Positions 27,501 to 35,378 of a DNA stretch of 64,000 nucleotides are shown here, piece by piece; positions within the stretch are counted from its first letter, which is position 1; every line of letters starts with the position of its first letter. Both the position numbers and the translations under genes were made by a program. Location: the NCBI GenBank assembly GCA_013215285.1, contig JABSRD010000008.1:33406-97405 (forward strand), written 5' to 3'. This stretch comes from Candidatus Nitrosopumilus sp. GTDB lineage: Archaea > Thermoproteota > Nitrososphaeria > Nitrososphaerales > Nitrosopumilaceae. The notes beneath the pieces were generated by a model. The model saw nothing but the letters and a program-made list of their open reading frames with translations. It did no database searches and was not told the DNA's origin.

Positions 27501-27599
27501 TTATGGTAGAGCTTCATGACCGCGTTTATGCCCACTCCATTTTCTGTATTCATAATCAGTCAAAGGAGATTCACATCCACATTTACACATTGTCTTCAT
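27501..27599 (-). CDS. 32-residue Cys/His-rich peptide
   Basis: Missing from the ORF track for length. It encodes MKTMCKCGCESPLTDYEYRK and ends WSGHKRGHEALP. The three cysteines in CKCGC plus two histidines could bind one zinc ion. The plus-strand ORF listed at 27503 is its antisense shadow. Start could also be the second ATG (MCKCGC). Composition is non-random, so I think it is real. Confidence 0.5.
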   Translation of the reverse strand: MKTMCKCGCESPLTDYEYRKWSGHKRGHEALP

Positions 27600-27735
27600 G
27601 TATTTTCCAACTAGTACAATGTATTTTTACATTAGGTTTGATGAGTGTTAGCTATTCATCAGTATTTTTTCCAAAGTTAAATAAAATAATAAATTCAAAA
27701 ATAGCGATCAGTATAGCTGATCACGTGGATTATTC

Positions 27736-27765
27736 TTTAGGAATAGTAAAGTAAAACGAGCTTAT
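27736..27765 (+). repeat. 30-bp direct repeat, left copy
   Basis: The sequence beginning tttaggaatagtaaagtaaa and ending cgagcttat is identical over 30 bases to 28174-28203. The two copies are 438 bases apart and flank the PH-like gene at 27855. Beyond the identical core the flanks are still loosely similar. Confidence 0.85.
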
Positions 27766-27854
27766 CCTAATCTAAGTAAATTTGGATTTGTCCCATTTGA
27801 CGTCAAGTGTAAACGAGTAATTGAATTAAATTCTAGTTTAGATGTTTTCAACAC

Positions 27855-28178
27855 ATGGTAAATCCAATCTATAGTGACAAACATATTCAAATTTTTAATG
27901 ATAAGATCAGATTCAAGTCTTGGGTTTTACCATGGGGCAAAAAAGACGTAAAATTTTCTCATATTAAAAAAATTTCAGAGAAAAATATGGGCTTATCGGG
28001 TAGATTACGAATTTCAGGGTCAAGTAATTTTAGAGATTGGTTTCATTTTGATGCTACAAGACCTACAAAGAAAAAAGCAATTGTATTGGAAACTGACTTT
28101 ACAATATACAAAAGATTGTGGATCACGCCTGAAAGACATGCAGAAGCATTACGAGTTTTAAGAAAGTTCACGGTTTAG
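27855..28178 (+). CDS. Small PH-like domain protein
   Basis: A 107-residue protein with short alternating strands (HIQIFNDKIRFKSWVLPWGK, DVKFSHIKKISEKNMG, RLRISGSSNFRDWFHFDATR) and a final helix (PERHAEALRVLRKF). This is the layout of bacterial/archaeal PH-like domains. No membrane segment, unlike many PH-like relatives. It lies between the two copies of a 30-bp direct repeat, the right copy overlapping its last codons. Function unknown. Confidence 0.55.
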   Translation: MVNPIYSDKHIQIFNDKIRFKSWVLPWGKKDVKFSHIKKISEKNMGLSGRLRISGSSNFRDWFHFDATRPTKKKAIVLETDFTIYKRLWITPERHAEALRVLRKFTV

Positions 28179-28203
28179 GAATAGTAAAGTAAAACGAGCT
28201 TAT
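28174..28203 (+). repeat. 30-bp direct repeat, right copy
   Basis: Identical in 30 bases to 27736-27765. This copy begins inside the last two codons of the PH-like gene (GTTTAG) and extends downstream, so the duplication carries that gene's 3' end or a former integration target. Confidence 0.85.
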
Positions 28204-28271
28204 TCTATTCAAAATAAATGCTATTACGATAATTGTTACAGGTTTCATACCATATCACGAAGTTTCTTATC

Positions 28272-28478
28272 TCAACTTTCGATAAGATTATGATGATCAT
28301 CACAATAGATTGCAATGTTCTTGTAACTATTATTTTCAGAATTTCCATCTCTATGATGTAAATTTAATTTTATATCAAGTGCAGTTTTTCCACATTTTTC
28401 ACATCTGACCCTATTAACAGTAAATTGACCAAGATACTTCAAAAGATCAGTTTGGCTGAAATCTTTTCTATCATCCAT
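28272..28478 (-). CDS. Small HNH-type zinc protein
   Basis: A 68-residue protein with CEKCG, then LNLHHRDGNSENNSYKNIAI and YCDDHHNLIES, the Cys pair, HH and N..H elements of an HNH endonuclease core. It is close to the minimal size of the fold. Probably a DNA-nicking or DNA-binding domain; no partner is adjacent apart from other small zinc proteins. Confidence 0.65.
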   Translation of the reverse strand: MDDRKDFSQTDLLKYLGQFTVNRVRCEKCGKTALDIKLNLHHRDGNSENNSYKNIAIYCDDHHNLIES

Positions 28479-28557
28479 GATTTTTTTATCTTATTCTATT
28501 ATTTTAGAAATTGTTTGACAACATTAGATTATATAGACAGAAAATTGTCGTTTTTTT

Positions 28558-28695
28558 ATGAATTTATTTAGAAAACAACAAACTCAAGAAGTGGGTTTAA
28601 TGTGTAAAATATGTAAAATGGAATTTTCTGACTCTGAAAGAACTATGCGACATATGGTTAAAGCACATTCCAAACCACAAAAAACCAAAAAATAA
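28558..28695 (+). CDS. 45-residue C2H2 zinc-finger protein
   Basis: Below the ORF track cutoff. It encodes MNLFRKQQTQEVGLM, then CKICKMEFSDSERTMRHMVKAH, where Cys-x2-Cys-x12-His-x4-His is a textbook single C2H2 finger, then a basic tail ending in lysines. Intact from ATG to TAA. Single-finger proteins of this size in archaea are likely DNA- or RNA-binding; target unknown. It diverges from the HNH gene. Confidence 0.7.
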   Translation: MNLFRKQQTQEVGLMCKICKMEFSDSERTMRHMVKAHSKPQKTKK

Positions 28696-28760
28696 CCCAT
28701 TCATTTTTGAAAGCATGTTATTTTGTAACTGGTTTATCCCATACAACCCTTAAACCAGTA

Positions 28761-28916
28761 CTAATCTCTGTATTGGAAAAGAAACTTAGTTTGAGATAGA
28801 TAGAATCCTTGTCGTTCTCTTATTTTTTTCATACATAATTTTGATTTTTCTTCAGTATGAATCCATTCAGGAATTAGACAACAAATACAAATTTTTGGTT
28901 TCAGTATAGATTTCAC
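28761..28916 (-). CDS. Possible 51-residue cysteine-rich protein
   Basis: A GTG-initiated ORF below the track cutoff, encoding VKSILKPKICICCLIPEWIH and continuing with a charged helix, TEEKSKLCMKKIRERQGFYL. The CICC cluster and mixed charge make it look coding rather than random. No family match recalled. It lies between the C2H2-finger gene and the epimerase gene, where nothing else is found. Confidence 0.3.
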   Translation of the reverse strand: MKSILKPKICICCLIPEWIHTEEKSKLCMKKIRERQGFYLSQTKFLFQYRD

Positions 28917-28983
28917 TATAATATTTTTTTAATTCTATTATTAGAAAATAGATTAAACAATGCGGTATGCCTTTAAGTTTAAT

Positions 28984-29382
28984 TCATTCTTTAGGATGAG
29001 CACAAAGTTCTGTTAAAACTCCATATAATGACTTTGGATGGATAAAAGTAACTTTAGTTCCAGCAGAGCCAGGTCGAATATTCCCAAGGAATTGAATTCC
29101 ACATCCCTCCATTCTAGTTACCTCACCTTCAATATTTTCAGTTTCCAAAGCCATGTGATGTAGTCCTTGACCTTTTTTATCTAGAAATTTTTTAATTGGA
29201 CTAGTATCATTTGTTGGTTGCATTAATTCAATACGAGCATTTTCTAAATGAATAATTGCAATTTTAACACCTTCAGATTCTACTGTTTCAAATTCTACAT
29301 GATCTACACCTAATGCTTGTTGATATATTTTAGCAGATTCTTCTACATCATTTACTGCAATTGCAATATGATCAATTTTCAT
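28984..29382 (-). CDS. mce: Methylmalonyl-CoA epimerase
   Basis: A 132-residue glyoxalase-fold protein. KIDHIAIAVNDVEESAKIYQ opens the first metal-binding module (His); QGLHHMALETENIEGEVTRM gives the next ligands; a final Glu is in VLTELCAHP. It converts (S)- to (R)-methylmalonyl-CoA. It follows the mutase large subunit directly (stop/start adjacent), so is the last gene of a meaB-mutase-epimerase operon used in the 3-hydroxypropionate/4-hydroxybutyrate cycle. Confidence 0.93.
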   Translation of the reverse strand: MKIDHIAIAVNDVEESAKIYQQALGVDHVEFETVESEGVKIAIIHLENARIELMQPTNDTSPIKKFLDKKGQGLHHMALETENIEGEVTRMEGCGIQFLGNIRPGSAGTKVTFIHPKSLYGVLTELCAHPKE

Positions 29383-30981
29383 CTAAAAGACCTCTTTTGG
29401 ACGATACTCGCCAAACACTTCTCTAAATGTATTGCTTATTTCACCAGTAGTAGCAAATGCTTTTGCTGCAGTAACTATGTAAGGCATAAGATTCTCTTCA
29501 GTGTCAGCTGCACTTTTCATTGCAGATAGTGCGGTTTCTAATTTTTTATTATTACGAGAACTTCGTAATTTCTTTATTGCTTTATTTTGTTGAATTTCAA
29601 TTCTACCATCAACACGAAGTAAGTCAGGTTGTACTTCATCTTCTTCATACTTGTTTACACCGACAATAATTCTTTCTCCACTATCTGCTTCTTTCTTTAA
29701 ACGATAAGCATTCTGTCTAATTTCAGATTGGAAGAATCCTTGCTCAATTGCTTTAACAGAACCACCCATTTTTTGAATTTTTTTAAGATATTTCCAGACA
29801 TCAGCCTCGATTTGATCACATAATTCTTCTAAATAATGCGAACCACCCATAGGATCAGTAGTTTTTGTAATTCCACTTTCATGTGCTACAATTTGTTGTG
29901 TTCGTAAAGCAATTTTTGCAGATTCTTGAGTTGGTAGTGCTAATGCTTCATCTCGAGAGTTGGTGTGAAGAGATTGTGTACCTCCCAATACGGCAGCCAT
30001 CGTTTGAATTGCAACACGAATAATGTTATTATCAGGTTGTTGCGCAGTTAAAGATTCACCACTAGTTTGAGTATGGAATTTTAATTGAATTGAACGAGGG
30101 TTTTTTGCATGAAACATATCTTTCATGATTTTAGCATAAACTTTTCTTGCAACTCTAAACTTTGCCACTTCTTCAAAAAATTCTATAGTACAACAAAAGA
30201 AAAATGACAAACGTGGTGCAAAGTCATCGATTTTTAATCCTTTATCCAAACAAGTTTGGATATATGCAATTGCATTTGCTAGAGTAAATGCAACTTCTTG
30301 TGTTGCAGTACAACCAGCTTCTCTCATGTGATAACCAGATATTGAAACAGGATACCATGATGGTACTTTTTCTGCACAGTACTCTATCATGTCACCAATT
30401 AATCGCATTGAGGGTTCAGGAGGATAGATGTAGGTGTTTCTTGCAATGTATTCTTTTAGAATATCATTTTGAGTAGTACCACGAAGTTCATGACTTTTGA
30501 ATCCTTGTGATTCACCAACTGCGATATAATATGCAAGTAATGTTGATGCAGATGAATTAATTGTCATTGATGAACTTACTTTTCCTAAAGGAATACCATC
30601 AAAAGCAGTCATCATATCTTTAATTGATGTAATGGATACTCCAACTTTTCCCACTTCACCTTCAGCTTGTGGGGAATCAGAATCATAACCAATCTGTGTG
30701 GGTAAATCAAATGCCATACTAAGGCCAGTCTGACCTTTTTCAAGCATGAATTTGAATCGTTCATTGGTAAGTTTTGCATCACCAAATCCAGAATATTGCC
30801 GCATAGTCCAAAATCTACTACGATACATTCCAGGATGAATTCCTCTAGTATAGGGGTATTTTCCAGAATCCTCAATAGATTTCTTTTTAGATGATTTTTG
30901 GTAAATGCGTTTTACTTCAAAATTAGAATCAGTGAAAATTTTCTTCTCTGGTTCTTTTGATTTTGGTTTTTTTACTACCAT
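29383..30981 (-). CDS. mcmA1: Methylmalonyl-CoA mutase, large (catalytic) subunit
   Basis: A 532-residue TIM-barrel mutase subunit that rearranges (R)-methylmalonyl-CoA to succinyl-CoA with adenosylcobalamin. Typical blocks: YPYTRGIHPGMYRSRFWTMR, GLSMAFDLPTQIGYDSDSP, QTSGESLTAQQPDNNIIRVA and GGTQSLHTNSRDEALALPT. It lacks the C-terminal B12 domain, which is encoded separately at 34947, the split arrangement common in archaea. It starts four bases after meaB and is followed immediately by the epimerase. Confidence 0.95.
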   Translation of the reverse strand: MVVKKPKSKEPEKKIFTDSNFEVKRIYQKSSKKKSIEDSGKYPYTRGIHPGMYRSRFWTMRQYSGFGDAKLTNERFKFMLEKGQTGLSMAFDLPTQIGYDSDSPQAEGEVGKVGVSITSIKDMMTAFDGIPLGKVSSSMTINSSASTLLAYYIAVGESQGFKSHELRGTTQNDILKEYIARNTYIYPPEPSMRLIGDMIEYCAEKVPSWYPVSISGYHMREAGCTATQEVAFTLANAIAYIQTCLDKGLKIDDFAPRLSFFFCCTIEFFEEVAKFRVARKVYAKIMKDMFHAKNPRSIQLKFHTQTSGESLTAQQPDNNIIRVAIQTMAAVLGGTQSLHTNSRDEALALPTQESAKIALRTQQIVAHESGITKTTDPMGGSHYLEELCDQIEADVWKYLKKIQKMGGSVKAIEQGFFQSEIRQNAYRLKKEADSGERIIVGVNKYEEDEVQPDLLRVDGRIEIQQNKAIKKLRSSRNNKKLETALSAMKSAADTEENLMPYIVTAAKAFATTGEISNTFREVFGEYRPKEVF

Positions 30982-30985
30982 ATTA

Positions 30986-31903
30986 TCACTTTAACAACGA
31001 TTTTGTTATTTTATCTCCAGCTTCAAATGGATCAATATCTTTTGTTTGTAATTTTTTAAGATATTTTGAAAATACTTTATCAGAATTTAACATATCATCA
31101 ATCTTTTCTTTAATGTTATTTAAAACAATATCTTTTAGTTCGACTTCTAATCGTTCCAAATCTTTTTCTTTCTTGAATTTCTTTTTAGAGTCCATCATAT
31201 CTTTTAGGATTTTTGCAAATTCTAAAATACCAGAATTCTTTTTTACAGAAGTTTTTAGAATCACTGGATTTCGTTCTGAATCGCCAATAAAATCAAGTAC
31301 AGCATCAAACAATTGGTTTGTTCCGCTAAGATCACTTTTGTTTACAATATAGATATCACCAATTTCAGTTAAACCAGCTTTGATTGTTTGAATACTGTCT
31401 CCAGTGTTTGGGTTAAACACAACAACTGTAATATCTGCAATATTTGAAATTTCAACTTCGGTCTGCCCAGCACCAACACTTTCAATAATTATTGGATTAA
31501 ATCCAGAATATTCTAAAATTCTAATGCTGTTTCTTAATGAACGGGACACAGCACCAGTTGCACCTCTTGAAGCAATACTTCGAATGTATGTTCCTGAATC
31601 AGTAGATTCACTCATTCGTACTCTATCGCCTAGTATGGCACCGCCAGTAATATGACTAGTCGGATCAATTGCTAATACAGCAGGTTTTGTGCCTAATTTT
31701 TTCATTGCAATTACGGTTTTGTTAATCAAAGAACTTTTTCCAGCTCCTGCAGGTCCAGTAATTCCAATAATAATTGAGTTTCCAGTATTTTTGAAAATTT
31801 TCTTTAAGATTTTTTTTGCTTCTTTTTGATCATTTTCAATTATAGAAATTGTTTTTGCAATTGCTCCACGTTTACCTTTCTTTAGATCAACAAGTAAATT
31901 CAA
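30986..31903 (-). CDS. meaB: MeaB/ArgK-type GTPase, methylmalonyl-CoA mutase chaperone
   Basis: A 305-residue G3E-family GTPase that guards and reloads the B12 cofactor of methylmalonyl-CoA mutase. The P-loop is GITGPAGAGKSSLINKTV, switch region DPTSHITGGAILGDRVRM, Walker B region IIIESVGAGQTEVEI, and NKSD gives guanine specificity. First gene of the operon with the mutase large subunit and epimerase. Confidence 0.93.
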   Translation of the reverse strand: MNLLVDLKKGKRGAIAKTISIIENDQKEAKKILKKIFKNTGNSIIIGITGPAGAGKSSLINKTVIAMKKLGTKPAVLAIDPTSHITGGAILGDRVRMSESTDSGTYIRSIASRGATGAVSRSLRNSIRILEYSGFNPIIIESVGAGQTEVEISNIADITVVVFNPNTGDSIQTIKAGLTEIGDIYIVNKSDLSGTNQLFDAVLDFIGDSERNPVILKTSVKKNSGILEFAKILKDMMDSKKKFKKEKDLERLEVELKDIVLNNIKEKIDDMLNSDKVFSKYLKKLQTKDIDPFEAGDKITKSLLK

Positions 31904-31947
31904 TATACAATAATGATTTATGGGTGCAATAAAATCTTGTGTTTAAT

Positions 31948-32355
31948 CTAAGGTCTTGAGTAGATTACAGTGGGTGCAGGTTCATCAAGAGAATGAATTT
32001 CAGTTTTAAGTTGAATGTGACCCAATTCAGGATGATCGATTTCTAAAACAATTGGATGAATTGCCCAACCATATTTTGGTAAGTTTGAGAAAGGAACAAT
32101 TTCAATAAACTCTGAAGTAGAAAATGTTTTTTGGAAAGATTCATCCATTCCAAGAATTTCCATAACAACTAGAGTGGTTTTATCAGATTTATCAAGAAAA
32201 GAAATTTCAACATGTCCTGAATCATAGTATACGGCATCTATCTGAAATGTTTGACGAAGAATGTCCTTATCATCAGTTCCATTACCTGTAAGAAACAATA
32301 TTGCCAATACAGTAACTACTCCAAGAACAATTGGAGGACCAAGTTTTTTAGCCAT
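31948..32355 (-). CDS. Membrane-anchored extracellular protein of unknown function
   Basis: A 135-residue protein with an N-terminal hydrophobic segment (PPIVLGVVTVLAILFLTG) that is a signal anchor, then a beta-rich outer domain (QIDAVYYDSGHVEISFLDKS, GWAIHPIVLEIDHPELGHIQ). Its ATG overlaps the end of the upstream aminopeptidase gene by eight bases, so the two are co-expressed. No family recognised. Confidence 0.65.
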   Translation of the reverse strand: MAKKLGPPIVLGVVTVLAILFLTGNGTDDKDILRQTFQIDAVYYDSGHVEISFLDKSDKTTLVVMEILGMDESFQKTFSTSEFIEIVPFSNLPKYGWAIHPIVLEIDHPELGHIQLKTEIHSLDEPAPTVIYSRP

Positions 32356-34849
32356 TTTTAAATTCTTTTCTCATATTTCTTAGAAATTTTGATTTTATTC
32401 TAATTCTTTCAAGAGTTTGAGTTTGAGTACGTTCAGTTCCCGGAGTAGGGTTCTTTTTGAAGAATTCTTTAATTTCTTTCTCCATAGAATCATCAGCAAT
32501 AGATGAAATGCTAGATACAATACGATTAAACAAAGGATTTCCATGTCCAACTTTTTTGTTTAGATTTTTCCAGTTTTTCTTTAACCATACCCACAAAATT
32601 TTATCGCCGTAAGGATTTGCAGCAACTTTCATTATTGGTAATTGCATATTTTGGGAACGAACATCAGAGGTTTGAGAGTAATCAAGAGATTTTTTGAGAA
32701 GTTTAGTATCTTTAAATCCACACATGGTACCTAAGAAACGGAGTTTTTCTTCCATGGTTTTTGCATTTTTGTATAATTTGGTTAATTGTGAATGAGTTTT
32801 TGCATTTCCATTCCATGCAGCAATAGAACAAATTGGTTCTACTAAATCAGGGGGTAATGAATTAGGGGATTTTAAGAATTTTGAATATCGTTTTAAGGCT
32901 TCATCAGTTACATCGTCATCATCCATTTTACCTAATACAGAAATTGCAAATGTACGAAGTAGTGCATCAGTATGTTTATCAGATTTTTTAGGTTCCCATC
33001 CAAGATCAAATAAAATTTTTCTAAAGTAGTTTATTGTATATCCACGAATTTCTTCTACAAATGTTTCATTAAATGCACGGAAATACAAAGAAGCCAAGTT
33101 ATGTGCCACATTAACTAATGCAAGATAACTATCTTCAGTATAATATGCATCAGTAAAATCAAGATAATTTCTAACGGATTCATCACCTGAAACACAAAGA
33201 GAGAATAAATCATTTTGAATTGCCCATCTATCAATTGCAGGAAGACGTTTTTCATCAACTAGCATTTTCAAATCAAGTAAAATTCCCTCATCATATTTTA
33301 CACGGTAAAACCCCTTTCTACCATAATTTGCAACAAATCCAATTGTATTTTTTGGTAATTTTACAGACATTGATTTTTTTGTAAAGAGTTTTCTTGAAAT
33401 TTCACCCTCTAATCCTAGAGAAACAGGAATAGACCACAACCCCTTACTGAATTTTTTATCATGTTCAAGCAAGTATCTTTTCTGTTTTAGTTTCAAATTA
33501 TTACCATCTTGAGTTATCTCAATTAATGGAAATCCAGGCTGTCTTAGCCATGAATTTACCATAGATGAAACAGGCATTTTTGAGGCATTGCCAATTGCAT
33601 TCCATAAATCTTGACCTTCAGCATTTTTGTATTTAAAATCAGAGAGATATTTTTTGAGACCCTTTTGAAAATTTGGTTCTCCAACATAATGTTCAAGCAT
33701 TCGCAATACACATCCACCTTTGTCATAAGATATTGCATCAAAGATTTCTCGAATTTCAGATGTTGAATTTACTTTAACATCTATTGGATGCGTTGTTTTA
33801 AGAGAATCAAGACTCATTGCAACGTTCATTGCATCCTCAACAAACTGATTCCACATATCCCATTCAGGATAAAATTTATCAACAAATTTTGTGGCCATGA
33901 ATGTGGCAAAACTTTCATTCAACCACAAGTCATTCCACCATTTCATTGTAACTAGGTTTCCAAACCACATATGTGCAATCTCATGTGAAATCACTTCGGC
34001 AATGAATTGTTTAGTTCTAGTTGATGAGGTTTTAGGATCATAAAGTAAAATGGTTTCTCTGAAAGTAATTGCACCCCAATTCTCCATAGCTCCTGCTGCA
34101 AAATCAGGAATTGCAATCAAATCAAGTTTAGGTAATGGGAATTTAATTCCAAAATATTTTTCATAAGATGTAAGAAGTTTTTTTCCCAATTCTAGTGAAA
34201 ATTTTCCTTTTGATTTATTTCCTTTAGTAGTTACAACTCTAATTTGCACTTTGCCAATTTTTCCAGTAAGATATTCAAATTCACCAACACCAAGATAAAT
34301 CAAATAAGTTGAAACGACAGGAGTTTTTCCAAATTTGTAAAGAGTTTTACCAACAAGTTTTTTCTTGGATTTAACAGGCATGTTTGAAATTGCAGTAAAT
34401 TTGTTATCAGCTATTATTGAAATATCAAAAGTTGCTTTTGCCTCAGGCTCATCCCAACAAGGAAATGCACGTCGTGCATCTGCAGCTTCAAATTGAGTGG
34501 TGGCAAGATATTTTGTTTTGCCCCCTTGTTTGTATTGACTACGATAAAATCCCAATAGTCGGTCATTTAGGATGCCTTGAAATGTTAAATTAATGACTAG
34601 TTTGCCTTTGATTTTTTGAGATAGTTTGATGGATAATTCTTCTTTTTTCTCATCGGTCTTTGGAGTAGAGGGAATCGTTTCTTTTCCAAATGTCACTTTA
34701 CAGGATTTTATCTTGAGTTCTGCACAGTGCATGGTGATAAGATTTGTGGGTTTTTTACAAGATACAGTAATAATTTCAGTTCCAAAAAAAATAAATTTTT
34801 TTAAATCGGGCTCAAATGTTAGTTGGTAATTAATGGGATTTGTATCCAC
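32348..34849 (-). CDS. M1-family aminopeptidase
   Basis: An 833-residue zinc aminopeptidase of the PepN / tricorn-interacting factor F2/F3 type. The substrate-recognition motif is AAGAMENWGAITFRE, the zinc site HEIAHMWFGN with the third ligand in WLNESFATFMA. Downstream are the beta domain and the ERAP1-like helical C-terminal domain (residues about 530-820). No signal peptide, so it trims peptides released by the proteasome in the cytoplasm. The start is GTG; a TATA-like element lies 25 bases upstream in the shared promoter region with the B12-subunit gene. Confidence 0.92.
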   Translation of the reverse strand: MDTNPINYQLTFEPDLKKFIFFGTEIITVSCKKPTNLITMHCAELKIKSCKVTFGKETIPSTPKTDEKKEELSIKLSQKIKGKLVINLTFQGILNDRLLGFYRSQYKQGGKTKYLATTQFEAADARRAFPCWDEPEAKATFDISIIADNKFTAISNMPVKSKKKLVGKTLYKFGKTPVVSTYLIYLGVGEFEYLTGKIGKVQIRVVTTKGNKSKGKFSLELGKKLLTSYEKYFGIKFPLPKLDLIAIPDFAAGAMENWGAITFRETILLYDPKTSSTRTKQFIAEVISHEIAHMWFGNLVTMKWWNDLWLNESFATFMATKFVDKFYPEWDMWNQFVEDAMNVAMSLDSLKTTHPIDVKVNSTSEIREIFDAISYDKGGCVLRMLEHYVGEPNFQKGLKKYLSDFKYKNAEGQDLWNAIGNASKMPVSSMVNSWLRQPGFPLIEITQDGNNLKLKQKRYLLEHDKKFSKGLWSIPVSLGLEGEISRKLFTKKSMSVKLPKNTIGFVANYGRKGFYRVKYDEGILLDLKMLVDEKRLPAIDRWAIQNDLFSLCVSGDESVRNYLDFTDAYYTEDSYLALVNVAHNLASLYFRAFNETFVEEIRGYTINYFRKILFDLGWEPKKSDKHTDALLRTFAISVLGKMDDDDVTDEALKRYSKFLKSPNSLPPDLVEPICSIAAWNGNAKTHSQLTKLYKNAKTMEEKLRFLGTMCGFKDTKLLKKSLDYSQTSDVRSQNMQLPIMKVAANPYGDKILWVWLKKNWKNLNKKVGHGNPLFNRIVSSISSIADDSMEKEIKEFFKKNPTPGTERTQTQTLERIRIKSKFLRNMRKEFKNG

Positions 34850-34868
34850 GATTGTGATGATTTGGTTA

Positions 34869-34880
34869 GGCTTTAAGTAG
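34869..34880 (-). promoter_or_regulatory. TATA box for the M1 aminopeptidase gene
   Basis: On the minus strand ctacttaaagcc sits about 25 bases before the GTG at 34849. It belongs to a divergent promoter region of about 97 bases shared with the mutase small subunit gene. Confidence 0.4.
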
Positions 34881-34916
34881 ATTATCCATTAATTATTTAG
34901 AAAATCAAATAAAGCC

Positions 34917-34926
34917 TTTAAAATAT
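34917..34926 (+). promoter_or_regulatory. TATA box for the mutase B12 subunit gene
   Basis: The sequence tttaaaatat is centred about 25 bases before the ATG at 34947, a clear leaderless archaeal promoter. Confidence 0.5.
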
Positions 34927-34946
34927 ACAAAATAACGAATAGTACA

Positions 34947-35369
34947 ATGAAACAAAAGACAACATCTCGTAGTATCAAGATTCTAGTTGCAAAATTAGGA
35001 TTAGATGGTCATGATAGAGGAGCATTGGTACTTTGTAGAGCATTTAGAGATGCAGGAATGGAGGTAATCTATTCAGGTCTTTTTGCAACACCAGAAAGAA
35101 TTGCACAGATTGCAGAAGATGAAGACGTTGATGCAGTTGCAATGAGTTTACTTAATGGTGCACATGGAACACTTTTCCCAAGAGTAGTAAAAGCAATAAA
35201 AAAGAAAGGAATCAACGATGTTCTAATTGTTGGTGGAGGAGTAATTCCAGATATTGATCATGCAGATTTGATAAAGGCAGGAATAAAACATGTGTTTGGT
35301 CCAGGCACCACACTACCAACAATTATTGAGAATATTACTATTGGCGTATCAAAATTAAGAAAATTATAA
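34947..35369 (+). CDS. mcmA2: Methylmalonyl-CoA mutase, small B12-binding subunit
   Basis: A 140-residue Rossmann-like cobalamin-binding domain. The signature KLGLDGHDRGALVL contains the DxHxxG-type motif whose His ligates cobalt; MSLLNGAHGTLFPRVVKAIK and IVGGGVIPDIDHADLIKAGI complete the SxL...GG pattern. It pairs with the large subunit at 29383, about 4 kb away on the other strand, under its own promoter. Confidence 0.95.
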   Translation: MKQKTTSRSIKILVAKLGLDGHDRGALVLCRAFRDAGMEVIYSGLFATPERIAQIAEDEDVDAVAMSLLNGAHGTLFPRVVKAIKKKGINDVLIVGGGVIPDIDHADLIKAGIKHVFGPGTTLPTIIENITIGVSKLRKL

Positions 35370-35378
35370 GAAAAAAGA

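Noticed and set aside
27503-27754. 83-residue plus-strand ORF in the ORF track
   Set aside because: Overlaps the antisense of the better-supported CKCGC peptide and has a random Ile/Ser/Phe composition.
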